A stretch of DNA of 64,000 nucleotides from Burkholderia sp. HI2500 (GCF_002223055.1 NZ_NKFL01000006.1:2294001-2358000); one strand, 5' to 3'; positions 27,982 through 37,814 are shown, numbered from the stretch's first letter. The notes: generated by a model from the sequence alone, not told the origin. Program-made: numbers and translations.

Positions 27982-28476
27982 TCATGGCGCGGCGGCCTCA
28001 CACGCATGTTGCGTCGGCAGGCTGGCCTTCACCACCTTCACCAACCGCGCGTGATCGGGCTCTTCCAGCCCCGGGCACACGGTTTCCAGATCGCGAATCA
28101 CGAGCGTCGCGTGCCCGTCGAAGCGGCACACGCGTTCGGGTTGCGCGGCGGGCAGCCGCAGACTGCGCCGTGCATCGCGCTGGTTCGTGAACCGGATCAC
28201 ACCCGTGCGTTGCGAACGGTCCGGCAGGCGCCGCGCCGATGCGTCGTCCTCCTCGAACCACACGTCTTCCCCGCTCTCTTCGTCGCCGTAATCCACTATG
28301 AAACGGCCCGACAACGTAATCGCACGGCCGACGTACACCGAATGGCATTCGGGTTCGGCGTCGGCCGGGATCGTCTGCGCGTGCGCCGCGGCCGCGCCGC
28401 AAGCCAGCCACAACACGGCGCACAGCACGCGGGCGCGGCCGGTCAGGTTCGACACATCAATCGATTGGCGAATCAT
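27982..28476 (-). CDS. hypothetical exported protein
   Basis: A 164-aa protein from ATG 28476 with a signal peptide (VLCAVLWLACGAAAAHA|QT). The mature part has four Cys, spaced as two likely disulfides (ECHSV, VCRFDG, VCPGLEE, HACEAA), and an acidic patch DYGDEESGEDVWFEEDD. No enzymatic motif is visible. It is downstream and on the same strand as the TonB receptor gene, with 66 bp between, so co-expression under iron control is possible. Confidence 0.55.
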   Translation of the reverse strand: MIRQSIDVSNLTGRARVLCAVLWLACGAAAAHAQTIPADAEPECHSVYVGRAITLSGRFIVDYGDEESGEDVWFEEDDASARRLPDRSQRTGVIRFTNQRDARRSLRLPAAQPERVCRFDGHATLVIRDLETVCPGLEEPDHARLVKVVKASLPTQHACEAAAP

Positions 28477-28542
28477 GGGCAATGAGGTGCGGGTCATCGT
28501 GACGACGACCCGCATTGTCACCCGGCGCCTGCATCACGTGCA

Positions 28543-30672
28543 TTACATGTGCCACTTCACCGTGGCGGTCAGCGTGCGCGGATCGCCGGGCATGTTGTAC
28601 AGGTCCGCATTGCCGTGCGCGGCGATGAAGTAGCGGCGATTGAACAGGTTGTCGAGCGTGAGCGTCACGTCGACCTTCTTGCTGCGATAGCCGGCGCCCA
28701 GGTTGAACACGGTAAACGACGGCAGCGTGACGAGATCGCTCGCCGACGTGTAGCGCGCCGACTGGAACTGCATGCCGGCCGCCGCATAGAAGCCGTACGG
28801 CAGCTCGCGCTTCACCCACAGGTTCGCGCTGTGGCGCGGCATCAGCCCCGGTGTATTGCTCGACACCGCGACGCCGGCCGCCGTCGATTGCGCCGAGCCG
28901 TCGACCGTCCCGTTCAGGTACGCGTAGCCCGCATACACCGACCACTTCGGCGCGATCTCGCCGGTAAAGCCCAGCTCCATCCCGTGTACGTGCTGCGTGC
29001 CGATCGGCAGCGCATAGCCGGGATTCGCCGGGTCGCCGATCTGCTGGTTGGTCTGGCGCATGTCGAACAGCGCGACGCTGGCCGTCGCCTTGCCGCCGAG
29101 GTCGAAGCGCGAGCCGACCTCATACGCGGTGGTCTTCTGCGGCGCGAGCGCGGCGCCGTTCGAGAATGCGCCCGAGCTGATCAGCGTATCGGCCAGCGGC
29201 GAGAACGACTGGCTGAACGACCCGTACAGCGTCAGCCAGTCGAGCGGTTCGTAGATCAGGCCGACGCGCGGGCTCCACGCGTGATCGGTGCGATCGAGGT
29301 TGACGTTCGACGACGTGTAGTCGTGGCGGATCTGGTTCAGGTAGTCGAAGCGCAGCCCCGCGAGCACCTTCCAGTGCTCGGTGAGCGAAATCAAATCCTG
29401 TGCGTACACCCCCGCGAGCCCGACGACGGTCGACGCGTTCGTCTTCGCCCGCGTGCCGGTCGGCACGCCGGGCAGCACCACCTGCTGCGGATTGAACAGA
29501 TCGTAGGTCGCGACCTTCGACACGCTGTAGATCGTGTCGAACTTCTGCTGCTGCGACAGTTCGAGCCCGTACAGCAGCTCGTGACGCATGCCGAACAGCG
29601 ACGTCTTCTGCGTGAGCTCGAACAGGCCGTCGATGCCGTGGTCGGTACGCTGGCGCGTCGACTGGTCGAGCGTCACGACCGGATGCGCGGCCGTCTTGAT
29701 CGGCTCGTACGTCACGTAGTTCTTGCGTTCGAGCGAGAAGTCGTACGCGCGGATCGCGCCATGGAACGACAGCGAATCGTTGAAGCGATGATCGAGCGAC
29801 ACCGTCGCGCTCTTCGCGGAGACATCGTTGTACGAGCTGTTCGCCGCGTCGGCCGAGCCGTAGAACGTGTTGATCGGCACGTCGACCGGCCGGCCGAGAT
29901 ACGCGGGCAGCCCCTGGTCGGACGTGCGGCGATCGTGCAGGTAGTCGAATTCGACGTTCAGCACCGTGTCGCGGTCGAGCTTGAACTGCGCGGACGGCGC
30001 GATCGCCTGGCGGTTGAGCTGGAACTGGTCGCGGAAGCTGTTCGAGTTCTCGGCCGCGCCGGTGATCCGGAAACGCGCCGCGTCGTTCGCATTCCAGCCG
30101 AGGTCGAATTCGCCGCGCCGCTCGCCGCGCGTGCCGAGCGTCACGCCCACATCGCGCACCGGGTTCGCGTCCGGCCGCTTCAACACGCGATTCACGATGC
30201 CGCCCGCCGAGCCGCGCCCGTACAGCACGGCCGCCGGCCCCTTCAGCACTTCGACGTGATCGACGTTCGACAGGTCGCGATAGTAGAGCGCATCGTCGCG
30301 GATGCCGTCGACGTACTGGTCCGTGATGCTGTTGAAACCGCGGATCGTGATCTGGTCGCGCTGGCCGTCGCCGACCGAGAAGCCGACGCCCGGCACGTTG
30401 CGCAGCGCATCCTGCATCGACGTCGCGTTCTGGTCCTCGATCACCGCGTGCGGCACGACGTTCACCGTCTGCGGTACGTCCATCAGCGACATGTCGGTCT
30501 TGGTTGCGGCACGCGAGCGGCCGCCGTCGTACGACGCATGCTCGGCGGTCGCCTTGACCGAGATCGCGGGCAAGGTCGCCTCGGCGTCGCTCGCCTGTGC
30601 GAAGGAGGTGCGTGCGCCGGCCAGCGACGTAGCGATCAGCAGCGCATGGCAAGCGCTCTTGTTGAGTTTCAT
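28543..30672 (-). CDS. TonB-dependent siderophore receptor
   Basis: A 709-aa outer-membrane receptor. Signal peptide 1-26, plug domain at about 45-200 (DVPQTVNVVPHAVIEDQNATSMQDALRNVP pattern, then GQRDQITIRGFNS and DHVEVLKGPAAVLYGRGSAGG, all hallmarks of ferric-siderophore receptors) and a 22-strand barrel ending in ATVKWHM rather than a terminal Phe. No TonB box is evident by eye; the region just after the signal peptide (ISVKATA) is a candidate. The ferric siderophore is not predictable. A Fur-like site lies about 235 bp upstream. Confidence 0.9.
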   Translation of the reverse strand: MKLNKSACHALLIATSLAGARTSFAQASDAEATLPAISVKATAEHASYDGGRSRAATKTDMSLMDVPQTVNVVPHAVIEDQNATSMQDALRNVPGVGFSVGDGQRDQITIRGFNSITDQYVDGIRDDALYYRDLSNVDHVEVLKGPAAVLYGRGSAGGIVNRVLKRPDANPVRDVGVTLGTRGERRGEFDLGWNANDAARFRITGAAENSNSFRDQFQLNRQAIAPSAQFKLDRDTVLNVEFDYLHDRRTSDQGLPAYLGRPVDVPINTFYGSADAANSSYNDVSAKSATVSLDHRFNDSLSFHGAIRAYDFSLERKNYVTYEPIKTAAHPVVTLDQSTRQRTDHGIDGLFELTQKTSLFGMRHELLYGLELSQQQKFDTIYSVSKVATYDLFNPQQVVLPGVPTGTRAKTNASTVVGLAGVYAQDLISLTEHWKVLAGLRFDYLNQIRHDYTSSNVNLDRTDHAWSPRVGLIYEPLDWLTLYGSFSQSFSPLADTLISSGAFSNGAALAPQKTTAYEVGSRFDLGGKATASVALFDMRQTNQQIGDPANPGYALPIGTQHVHGMELGFTGEIAPKWSVYAGYAYLNGTVDGSAQSTAAGVAVSSNTPGLMPRHSANLWVKRELPYGFYAAAGMQFQSARYTSASDLVTLPSFTVFNLGAGYRSKKVDVTLTLDNLFNRRYFIAAHGNADLYNMPGDPRTLTATVKWHM

Positions 30673-31603
30673 CGTTGAAGTAGAGGCTGAGGGAAAACGG
30701 CGAACGGAAACGCATCCGGCCAACGCGCGAACCACGCTGTGAATCGGGCTGGCGACATCCTTTCCGTGAACAAGCAGCGGCGCGCAGGGATCGCCTCGTC
30801 GCGCCGACGGGCCGGTGAACGGCCGGCGGCGGGTGGCAGCCGGCCGGCAGAGCCGGCACGAAAGAGGCCGTGACGCTCCGTCACGGCCCGTAACGGAGCG
30901 AAATATTAAACGAGAATGATTCGTGTTTTTAGTTAATTTTTAACGTGTCGCCTGCCCGCAACGTGCGTGCGCATCGCGCTCTGCATTCCTGACGAATGCC
31001 TTTCTATTCCGCGCGTTTATGCGACCCGACCGTAATAAAAACGAAAGAAATACTTCGGCCGCATCAGGCGATGACGGGCCAGGCAACAGGCGGGATTCGG
31101 GAGACGACGACGAAAGGACTGGAGAGGATCACGAAGCATCCGTCACAGCGGACGGCGCGCATTCGAAGTCCGGTGCGCGCCGGACCGGGCAACCCCGACC
31201 CGGCGCTCCGGGCAGCCGACCTCGCATCGGCAGCGCGGCGGACCTTCTTCCGTTCTTCACTACATATGCTCTCAGGCTCGCTTCATTTTTTTCTTCGCCG
31301 CGCCGGGCCATTATCCGCTGAAACTGGCCCGTTTGAAACGTTTGCGGGCACTGTTGGCGGCTTATACCAAGCATTCGGCAACAGTCTTTCTGAATGCTTA
31401 CGATGCATGCGGCGCGATTCGGCAATTCTTGCATTCGCGCCGGCGTTCCTTTTTAATGGAACTGGTTCCAGTCGTTGAATCGGCCAGGGTACGCGTGACG
31501 CCTCGTCGTCCGCGCGTCATGATGCCGATTCAGGATCGAGGATCTCCCCGCTCAGGATTCGCATCGCCCGTCCTTCCCGGACACCCCGTCAAACGAGACC
31601 GTC
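30673..31603. other. 931-bp region without a gene
   Basis: Promoter region of the leftward TonB receptor (with the Fur-like box) and the rightward GapN-like gene. The 30930-31600 part has unusually mixed base composition (T-rich 31260-31400) and several Arg/Ser-rich frames with no domain or ribosome site; it may be a decayed gene. Confidence 0.4.
30907..30925. promoter_or_regulatory. candidate Fur box upstream of the siderophore receptor
   Basis: An A+T-rich tract with GAGAATGATTCGTGTT, containing the GAATGATTC palindrome and agreeing with about half of the 19-bp Fur consensus. It is 235 bp upstream of the receptor start codon in an A+T-rich promoter-like segment. Confidence 0.4.
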
Positions 31604-33232
31604 ATGCCCGATTCCGCCTCCCTGCAGCAACTGTTTCCCGCCTTTCAGGACATCCCCGCCGAGTACCGGCTCGCTTCGCCGATTCACCAGCGCGTGTCGC
31701 TCGTCGACGGCGCGTTGCGGCCGTGGGACGGCGCGACCAAGACCGTGCTGTCGCCCGTGTGCGTGCGACAGGCGGACGGCAGCGTCGAGCAGGTCGAAAT
31801 CGGCAGCTACCCGGTGATGGGCGAAACGGAAAGCGACGCGGCGCTCGACGCCGCAGTGCGCGCGTACGACGCCGGCCGCGGCGAGTGGCCGACGATGAAG
31901 GTCGAGCAGCGCATCGCGTGCATGCAGGACTTCATCAAGCGGATGGTCGCGCAGCGCGAGCTGGTGGTGAACCTGATCATGTGGGAGATCGGCAAGAGCC
32001 TCGCCGATTCGCAGAAGGAGTTCGACCGCACCGTCACGTACATGACGCAGACGATCGACGCGCTGAAGGAGCTCGACAACGCGAATTCGCGCTTCGTGAT
32101 CGCCGAAGGCACGATCGGCCAGATCCGCCGCACGCCGCTCGGCGTCGTGCTGTGCATGGGTCCGTACAACTACCCGCTGAACGAAACGTTCGCGACGCTG
32201 ATCCCCGCGCTGCTGATGGGCAACACCGTGGTGTTCAAGCCGCCGCAGTACGGCACGCTGCTGTTCGAGCCGCTGCTCGAAGCGTTCCGCGACGCGTTCC
32301 CGAAGGGCGTGATCAACACGATCTACGCGCCGGGCGCGGTGGTCGTGCCGCACATGCTCGCGTCGGGCAAGATCAACGTGCTCGCGCTGATCGGGTCGAG
32401 CAAGGTGGCCGACCACCTGAAGAAGCAGCACCCGAAGTCGCACCGGCTGCGCGCGATCCTCGGCCTCGACGCGAAGAACGCGGCGATCGTGCTGCCCGAC
32501 GCCGATCTCGACCTCACCGTGAAGGAATGCCTGCTCGGCGCGCTGTCGTTCAACGGCCAGCGCTGCACCGCGCTGAAGATGCTGCTCGTGCACCGCTCGA
32601 TCGTCGACGAATTCGTGAAGCGCTTCACCGCCGCGCTCGAACAGCTGAAGATCGGCATGCCGTGGGAGAAAGGCGTCAGCATCACGCCGCTGCCGGGCAT
32701 GCATCGCACGGCCTACATGACGGACGCGATCGACGACGCGAAGGCCAAGGGCGCGCAAGTCGTCAACCATTCGGGCGGCGAGTTCAGCAAGACGCTGTTC
32801 TATCCGGCCGTCGTGTATCCGGTGTCGGAAGGAATGAAGCTGTACCGCGAGGAACAGTTCGGGCCGATCATTCCGGTGGCGACGTTCGACGACGTGGACA
32901 CCGCGCTCGACTACGTGACGACGTCGGATCACGGCCAGCAGGTCAGCATCTTCGGGTCCGATCCGGCGCAGATCGGCGCGCTGGTCGATCCGCTCGTGAA
33001 CCAGGTGTGCCGCGTGAACATCAACTGCCAGTGCCAGCGCGGGCCGGACGTGTTCCCGTTCGCGGGCCGCAAGGATTCGGCGGAAGGCACGCTGTCGGTG
33101 AGCGACGCGCTGCGCGCGTTCTCGATCCGCTCGATGGTCGCGGCGAAGCAGACCGAAGGGAGCAAGCAGCTGCTCGATTCGATCGTGTCGGATCACCACT
33201 CGAAGTTCATCAATACGGGCTTTATTTTCTGA
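31604..33232 (+). CDS. GapN-like NADP-dependent aldehyde dehydrogenase
   Basis: A 542-aa aldehyde dehydrogenase most like non-phosphorylating glyceraldehyde-3-phosphate dehydrogenase (ALDH11/GapN), which oxidises glyceraldehyde-3-phosphate to 3-phosphoglycerate with NADP. Conserved: GPYNYPLNET with the oxyanion Asn (about 185), the catalytic Cys321 in GQRCTA, and the C-terminal FSIRSM. Missing: the usual ELGGKN glutamate, the general base, reads GLDAKN; Gly287 lies exactly 34 residues before Cys321, the same spacing as Glu268-Cys302 in other ALDHs, so the replacement is real and not a misalignment. The flanking DNA carries no partner; a bidirectional terminator follows. Confidence 0.8.
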   Translation: MPDSASLQQLFPAFQDIPAEYRLASPIHQRVSLVDGALRPWDGATKTVLSPVCVRQADGSVEQVEIGSYPVMGETESDAALDAAVRAYDAGRGEWPTMKVEQRIACMQDFIKRMVAQRELVVNLIMWEIGKSLADSQKEFDRTVTYMTQTIDALKELDNANSRFVIAEGTIGQIRRTPLGVVLCMGPYNYPLNETFATLIPALLMGNTVVFKPPQYGTLLFEPLLEAFRDAFPKGVINTIYAPGAVVVPHMLASGKINVLALIGSSKVADHLKKQHPKSHRLRAILGLDAKNAAIVLPDADLDLTVKECLLGALSFNGQRCTALKMLLVHRSIVDEFVKRFTAALEQLKIGMPWEKGVSITPLPGMHRTAYMTDAIDDAKAKGAQVVNHSGGEFSKTLFYPAVVYPVSEGMKLYREEQFGPIIPVATFDDVDTALDYVTTSDHGQQVSIFGSDPAQIGALVDPLVNQVCRVNINCQCQRGPDVFPFAGRKDSAEGTLSVSDALRAFSIRSMVAAKQTEGSKQLLDSIVSDHHSKFINTGFIF

Positions 33233-33246
33233 AGCGCGCCGCTCGC

Positions 33247-33284
33247 AAAAAAGCCGCTGCACCCACCCGTGCAGCGGCTTTTTT
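33247..33284. terminator. bidirectional intrinsic terminator
   Basis: AAAAAAGCCGCTGCAC (33247-33262) pairs over all 16 bases with GTGCAGCGGCTTTTTT (33269-33284), leaving a six-base loop. The T-runs on both strands serve the convergent GapN-like and creatinase-like genes. Confidence 0.9.
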
Positions 33285-33302
33285 ACGCCAGCGCGTCACT
33301 AC

Positions 33303-34469
33303 CTAAGCCCGAACCGGGAACGTCAACGCATCGAGTTCCAGCGGCCCGCCGGTCAGCTGAACCGGGCCTTCATCGCCGATCAGCACCGTATCGGAATGAC
33401 GGAAGCCGCCGACACCCTCGATATAGATGCCCGGCTCGATCGTCAGGCACATCCCCTTCTCGATCGGCCGGTCGTAGCCTTCGGCGAAGAACGGCGCCTC
33501 GTGCGCGGTGACGCCCATTCCGTGCCCGGTCCGGTGCAGCATCCGGTCGCCCATTCCCGCGCGGCGGAAATAGTCGTTGACCTTGCGATCGACGTCGCTC
33601 AGCAGCGCGCCCGGCATCGCCGCGTCGAACGCGAGCCGCCGCCCTTCCGACATCACATCGAACGCGCGTCGCGCCGCGTCGGGCACGTGGCCAAGGAAGA
33701 AGGTCCGTTCGACTTCCGCGCCATAGCCGTTCATCACCGCATTGACGATCGACACGTGCGGGCCGCCCTCCTCCATCCGCATGTCGATGTTGCTGAAGTT
33801 GTGCGGATCGTGCGACACGCTGCCCGGCTGGAACACCGCGACGATGCGCGTCGCCAACGGGTTCAGCGTCGGATCGTCGGCCAGCAGCCGCTGCATGATG
33901 AAGCCGCGAATGCGCGACGACATCTCCGCCATCCCGAGGCCCGGGCGCGCTTCGTTCAGCAGCAGGTTGTGCGCATCGGTCGCGATCCCGCACGCATACA
34001 CGTGGCGGCCGATCTCGTAGTCGGACTTGATCATCCGCACGTCGTCGATGATGTCGATGCAAACGCGCTCGCCCGGCGTCTGCGCATAGACCTGCAACGG
34101 ACACACCGACTCGACGCCGACACGCTCGCCCGCCCCGAACAGCGCCTTGAACCGGTCGCTCCATTCGCGCCCGGCCGGCGCCGGAAATTCGAAATACGGA
34201 ATCAGCTCGAGCTCGCCGACCGAACGCGTCCGCACATGCGGCTGCTCGAGCTGCGGCACGACGAACTGCGGCGGGCCGCTGCGCGAAATGACCAGCACGA
34301 ACGGCCGCTCGTGGACGATGTTCGCGAAGTTCGTCAGGTAGTAGATGTTGTCCGGCGAGAACGCCACATAGCGATCGAGGCCGGCTTCCGCCATGCGGGC
34401 GCGCACGCGCTCGAGGCGTCCTTTGAGTTCCGCCTCGCTGGGCGGCGCAAACGTAGGGGTGAATTTCAT
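33303..34469 (-). CDS. creatinase-like M24-fold hydrolase
   Basis: A 388-aa pita-bread-fold protein. It would usually be called Xaa-Pro aminopeptidase, but the five metal ligands of that family are not conserved: in place of the two Asp are Ile and Glu (IVNAVMNGYGAEVERT), and the last Glu is Ser (GGFRHSDTV). What is conserved is the creatinase set: His220 in SHDPHN (creatinase His232), Glu254 in EVERT (Glu262) and Glu345 in TIEPG (Glu358). So it is probably a metal-independent amidinohydrolase-type enzyme. The MHS transporter gene is 119 bp upstream on the same strand and a LysR gene is divergent from it, suggesting uptake and hydrolysis of a small guanidino or amide compound. Confidence 0.7.
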   Translation of the reverse strand: MKFTPTFAPPSEAELKGRLERVRARMAEAGLDRYVAFSPDNIYYLTNFANIVHERPFVLVISRSGPPQFVVPQLEQPHVRTRSVGELELIPYFEFPAPAGREWSDRFKALFGAGERVGVESVCPLQVYAQTPGERVCIDIIDDVRMIKSDYEIGRHVYACGIATDAHNLLLNEARPGLGMAEMSSRIRGFIMQRLLADDPTLNPLATRIVAVFQPGSVSHDPHNFSNIDMRMEEGGPHVSIVNAVMNGYGAEVERTFFLGHVPDAARRAFDVMSEGRRLAFDAAMPGALLSDVDRKVNDYFRRAGMGDRMLHRTGHGMGVTAHEAPFFAEGYDRPIEKGMCLTIEPGIYIEGVGGFRHSDTVLIGDEGPVQLTGGPLELDALTFPVRA

Positions 34470-34588
34470 GCGTGATTTCTCCTGTTGAGGGTGACGGGGC
34501 GGCCGATCATTTCTACGCCTCCATAGAGCGACATTTCATTCGTTATCCTCTATTTCAACGCTACGGATCGAAACCGAATCCGGTTCGC

Positions 34589-35917
34589 TTATTCGCTCGG
34601 CAAGCGTCGAAACCCGAGCAGCGCGACCAGGCTCACGACCGACATCGCGACGATGTACAGCGCGGGCGACGCCTTGTTGTGCGTGGTCGCGATCAGCCAT
34701 GTGACGATCAGCGGGGAAAACCCACCGAAGACCGTCGTCGGGATGTTGTACGACACCGCGAGCCCGGTGCTGCGCACCGCGGCCGGGAACGCGCGCGCGG
34801 CCAGCGCGGGCACCAGCCCGACGAGCACGCCCATCGGCGCGGCGGCGGCGGCCTGCATGATCAACAGGTTGTGCAGCGACGGGCTGGCGATGACCCACAT
34901 ATAGAGCGGCAGCGTGATCGCGGACAGCACGACGATCGCGGCGGCGACCATCGCGACCGGCCGACGCCAGACGTCGCCGAGCAGGCCCGCGAGCGGCGCG
35001 ATCGCGACCATCACGATGCCGGCGACCGTCGTGCTCATGAACGGCGCGGACATCGGCAACCCGAGCTGCTTCACCGCGAACGTCGGCATGTAGATCAGGT
35101 ACATGTAGAACGCGGCGGTACTGACGATCGTCACGCCGATCGCCGCGAGGAACGACGCGAGGTGCTCGCCGAACAGGCGCTTGAGCACCTGCGCGACCGG
35201 CAGCGCTTCGCCGTGCACGAACGCATCGGTTTCCGACACGCTGCGACGGATGTAGAAGCCGACCGGGCCGATCAGCAGGCCGACCACGAACGGCACGCGC
35301 CAGCCCCAGCTTTCGAGCTGATGCGGGCTGAGCGACGTCGTCAGGATCGTGCCGATCGTGCCGCCCAGCACGATGGCCAGCATCGTGCTCGCCATCTGCA
35401 GGCTCACGAAGAAGTTGCGCCGATGCGGCGGCGCCTTTTCCGCGAGGAACGCGACGGTGCTGCCGAATTCGCCCGATGCCGCGAAGCCCTGCACGAGCCG
35501 CGCCAGCACGAGGATCGTCGCGCCGAGCCAGCCCGCCTGCGCATACGGCGGCGCCACCGCGATCGCGGCCGTGCCGGCCAGCATCAGCCAGATCGTGACG
35601 GACATCGCCGCCTTGCGGCCGTACCGGTCGCCGTACAGCCCGAGCACGACACTGCCGAGCGGCCGCACGACGAACCCCACGCCGAAGGTCGCCGTCGCGA
35701 GCAACAGCGATCCGACCGGCCCGGCCACCGGGAAAAACAGCTTCGCGATCACGCTGGCGAAATAGCCGTAGATCACGAAGTCGAACCATTCGAGCGCGTT
35801 GCCTGCCGCGGCCGCCGCGACGTCGCGCAGCGTGCCTGCCCGCTCCGACGGCTGCGCCGCGGCCGAAAGGCGATCGAGCGCGAGGGCGCCCGCCGGATTC
35901 ACTGCATCCTCTTTCAT
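34589..35917 (-). CDS. MHS-family (MFS) carboxylate/compatible-solute transporter
   Basis: A 442-aa membrane protein of the metabolite:H+ symporter family, with 12 predicted helices. Family motif: NALEWFDFVIYGYFAS in helix 1 and the cytoplasmic loop GDRYGRKAAM (motif G-D-R-x-G-R-K) between helices 2 and 3; RLVQGFAASGEFGSTVAF in helix 4/5 is typical of KgtP/ProP. ATG 35917 follows GGGAGGAGACAGACG. It forms a probable operon with the creatinase-like gene downstream. Confidence 0.9.
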   Translation of the reverse strand: MKEDAVNPAGALALDRLSAAAQPSERAGTLRDVAAAAAGNALEWFDFVIYGYFASVIAKLFFPVAGPVGSLLLATATFGVGFVVRPLGSVVLGLYGDRYGRKAAMSVTIWLMLAGTAAIAVAPPYAQAGWLGATILVLARLVQGFAASGEFGSTVAFLAEKAPPHRRNFFVSLQMASTMLAIVLGGTIGTILTTSLSPHQLESWGWRVPFVVGLLIGPVGFYIRRSVSETDAFVHGEALPVAQVLKRLFGEHLASFLAAIGVTIVSTAAFYMYLIYMPTFAVKQLGLPMSAPFMSTTVAGIVMVAIAPLAGLLGDVWRRPVAMVAAAIVVLSAITLPLYMWVIASPSLHNLLIMQAAAAAPMGVLVGLVPALAARAFPAAVRSTGLAVSYNIPTTVFGGFSPLIVTWLIATTHNKASPALYIVAMSVVSLVALLGFRRLPSE

Positions 35918-36188
35918 CGTCTGTCTCCTCCCGCTGCTGGCTGCAGTGGTTTCGTACTCATGTTCGATGCGCACCGTTACCGCGTCCAACGGATTTCCGG
36001 AATATGATCATCACCAACGTGAATAACGGTGCGAGCGCGGCGCGCGATTTCGTCGCGGCGCCAGCCGGCGCTCTGCGAGGGCAAACGCGACCTTGCGCGA
36101 ACGGCCCGCGGCCCGGACACTGGCCGCCACGACGTTCCGGCTCGCGACGTCACGCGCGGGATGCCGGCATCCGAATGGGAGATGTGCG

Positions 36189-37163
36189 ATGAAGGATGTG
36201 TTCCGCCAGCTCGACCTCAACCTGCTGCGCGTGTTCGCGGCATTGATGGCCGAAGGCAACGTCACGCGCGCCGCCGAACGGCTGGCGCTTTCACAGTCGG
36301 CGGTCAGCAATGCGCTGCGCCGGCTGCGCGAGTCGCTCGACGACGTGCTGTTCGAGAAAACCGTCTCCGGTGTGCGGCCGACCGCGCGGGCGCGCGAGCT
36401 GTGGTCGGCGGTCCAGCCGCACTTCGACGCATTGAAGCAGGCGATCTCGCCCGACCAGTTCGACCCGCAAGAACATCGGGGCACCTTCACGATCGCGATG
36501 TCGGACTACTCGGTCGAGCGCATCATGCCGCGCCTCGCGCAGTACATGGGCACGCATGCGCCATCGATGCGACTCGAGCTCACGCCGTTCAGCGTCGCCG
36601 ACCTGCCGGGCATGTTCGACCGCGGCGGCGTCGACCTCGCGATCGGCGGTTACCTGAACGACTCGAGCCCGAGCAGCGGCGTGCGCACGCACGAGATGTG
36701 GCCGATCCACTGGAGTTGCCTGATGCGCAAGGATCACCCGCTCGCGAAGGGGCCGCTCACGTTGAAGCGCTTTCTCGCGGCGCGGCATCTCGACGTCGGG
36801 TTTTCCGGCATGCGGGTGCCGGTGTACGACAGCCTGCTCTCCGCGCACGGCCTGCAGCGCAATCTCGTCCTCACGCTGAATGCGTACTCGCCCGCGCTGG
36901 CGATCATCCGCGAATCGGATTTCATCGGCGTACTGCCGACCACGCTGCTCGATCTGTCGATCCACGAGAAGGAACTGGTGTCGCGGCAACCGCCGGTGCG
37001 CATGCCCGCGCGGCCTTACTGCGTGATCTGGCATCAGCGTTGGGACAGCCATCCCGCGCACCGCTGGCTCCGGCAGACGATCGTGTCGTTGTTCACACGC
37101 CCGGCGGAGCAGCCGGGCGACGCCGTGCGTTCGCCCAAGCGACGCACCACCCGCCAGAGCTAG
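36189..37163 (+). CDS. LysR-type transcriptional regulator
   Basis: A 324-aa LTTR with the NodD/DntR-like start MKDVFRQLDLNLLRVFAALM, helix-turn-helix NVTRAAERLALSQSAVSNALRRL (24-46), and effector domain 90-300. ATG 36189 follows GGGAGATGTGCG. Divergent from the MHS transporter/creatinase-like pair, with 271 bp between, so it is the likely regulator of that pair. Confidence 0.9.
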   Translation: MKDVFRQLDLNLLRVFAALMAEGNVTRAAERLALSQSAVSNALRRLRESLDDVLFEKTVSGVRPTARARELWSAVQPHFDALKQAISPDQFDPQEHRGTFTIAMSDYSVERIMPRLAQYMGTHAPSMRLELTPFSVADLPGMFDRGGVDLAIGGYLNDSSPSSGVRTHEMWPIHWSCLMRKDHPLAKGPLTLKRFLAARHLDVGFSGMRVPVYDSLLSAHGLQRNLVLTLNAYSPALAIIRESDFIGVLPTTLLDLSIHEKELVSRQPPVRMPARPYCVIWHQRWDSHPAHRWLRQTIVSLFTRPAEQPGDAVRSPKRRTTRQS

Positions 37164-37181
37164 ACGCGCGGGCCTGCCGCG

Positions 37182-37814
37182 TCAGACGTTCGACACCAGC
37201 AACCTGATCCCCGCCACGCCGAATACGACGGCGAGACACGCTTCCATCGCGCGCCGGCCGCGCACGTACAGCCGGCGCGCGCCGTCCATCGAGAACACGA
37301 GCGCATAGCCGCCGAACACCAGGCACCCGATCACGATGCAGCCCGGCACGACGGCGCCGTGCGACGCGCCCGCGCCGTTCGACGACAGCGCGACGATCGA
37401 CACCCACACGAGGATCGCTTTCGGATTGGTCAGGTGCAGCATCGCGCCGCGTACATAGAAGCGCGACAGCCGCTGCTCGCCCGCTGCGTTCGTCGACACC
37501 GCTGCCTTGCCCGACCACGCCGTGCGCCCCGACTTGAACGCGAGCCACAGCAGGTACAGCCCGCCGAACAGCTTGATCGCGACCAGCAGCTTCGACCACG
37601 CGAGCAGCGCGGCCGACACGCCGAGCGCCGCCACCGTCGCCCAGCACATCGACCCGGAAATGACGCCGAGCGCGAACGCGAGCGCCGCCTTGCGGCCCTG
37701 GTTCGCGGCGACCGACATGATCGCGAGGTTGCTTGGCCCGGGGCTGGCCGTCCCGATGAAATAAGCCGTGTAGGCCAGCAGCAGGTTGGCCGAGAAGAAG
37801 GCGTGGACGCTCAT
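37182..37814 (-). CDS. LysE/RhtB-family amino acid exporter
   Basis: A 210-aa inner-membrane protein with six predicted helices. Markers: TAYFIGTASPGPSNLAIMSV (helix 1-2, with the conserved PGP), AALAFALGVISGSM, GGLYLLWLAFKSGRTAW, and LTNPKAILVWVSI (conserved NPK). Members export Lys, Arg, homoserine lactone or threonine. Convergent with the LysR gene; separated from it by only 18 bp. Confidence 0.9.
   Translation of the reverse strand: MSVHAFFSANLLLAYTAYFIGTASPGPSNLAIMSVAANQGRKAALAFALGVISGSMCWATVAALGVSAALLAWSKLLVAIKLFGGLYLLWLAFKSGRTAWSGKAAVSTNAAGEQRLSRFYVRGAMLHLTNPKAILVWVSIVALSSNGAGASHGAVVPGCIVIGCLVFGGYALVFSMDGARRLYVRGRRAMEACLAVVFGVAGIRLLVSNV

Noticed and set aside
28549..30678. 709-aa open frame opposite the TonB receptor
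   Set aside because: High-GC antisense shadow; composition and lack of motifs are typical of mirror frames.
30996..31478. 160-aa frame in the gap before the GapN-like gene
   Set aside because: No ribosome site, no domain, Arg/Ser-rich composition and poor codon preference.
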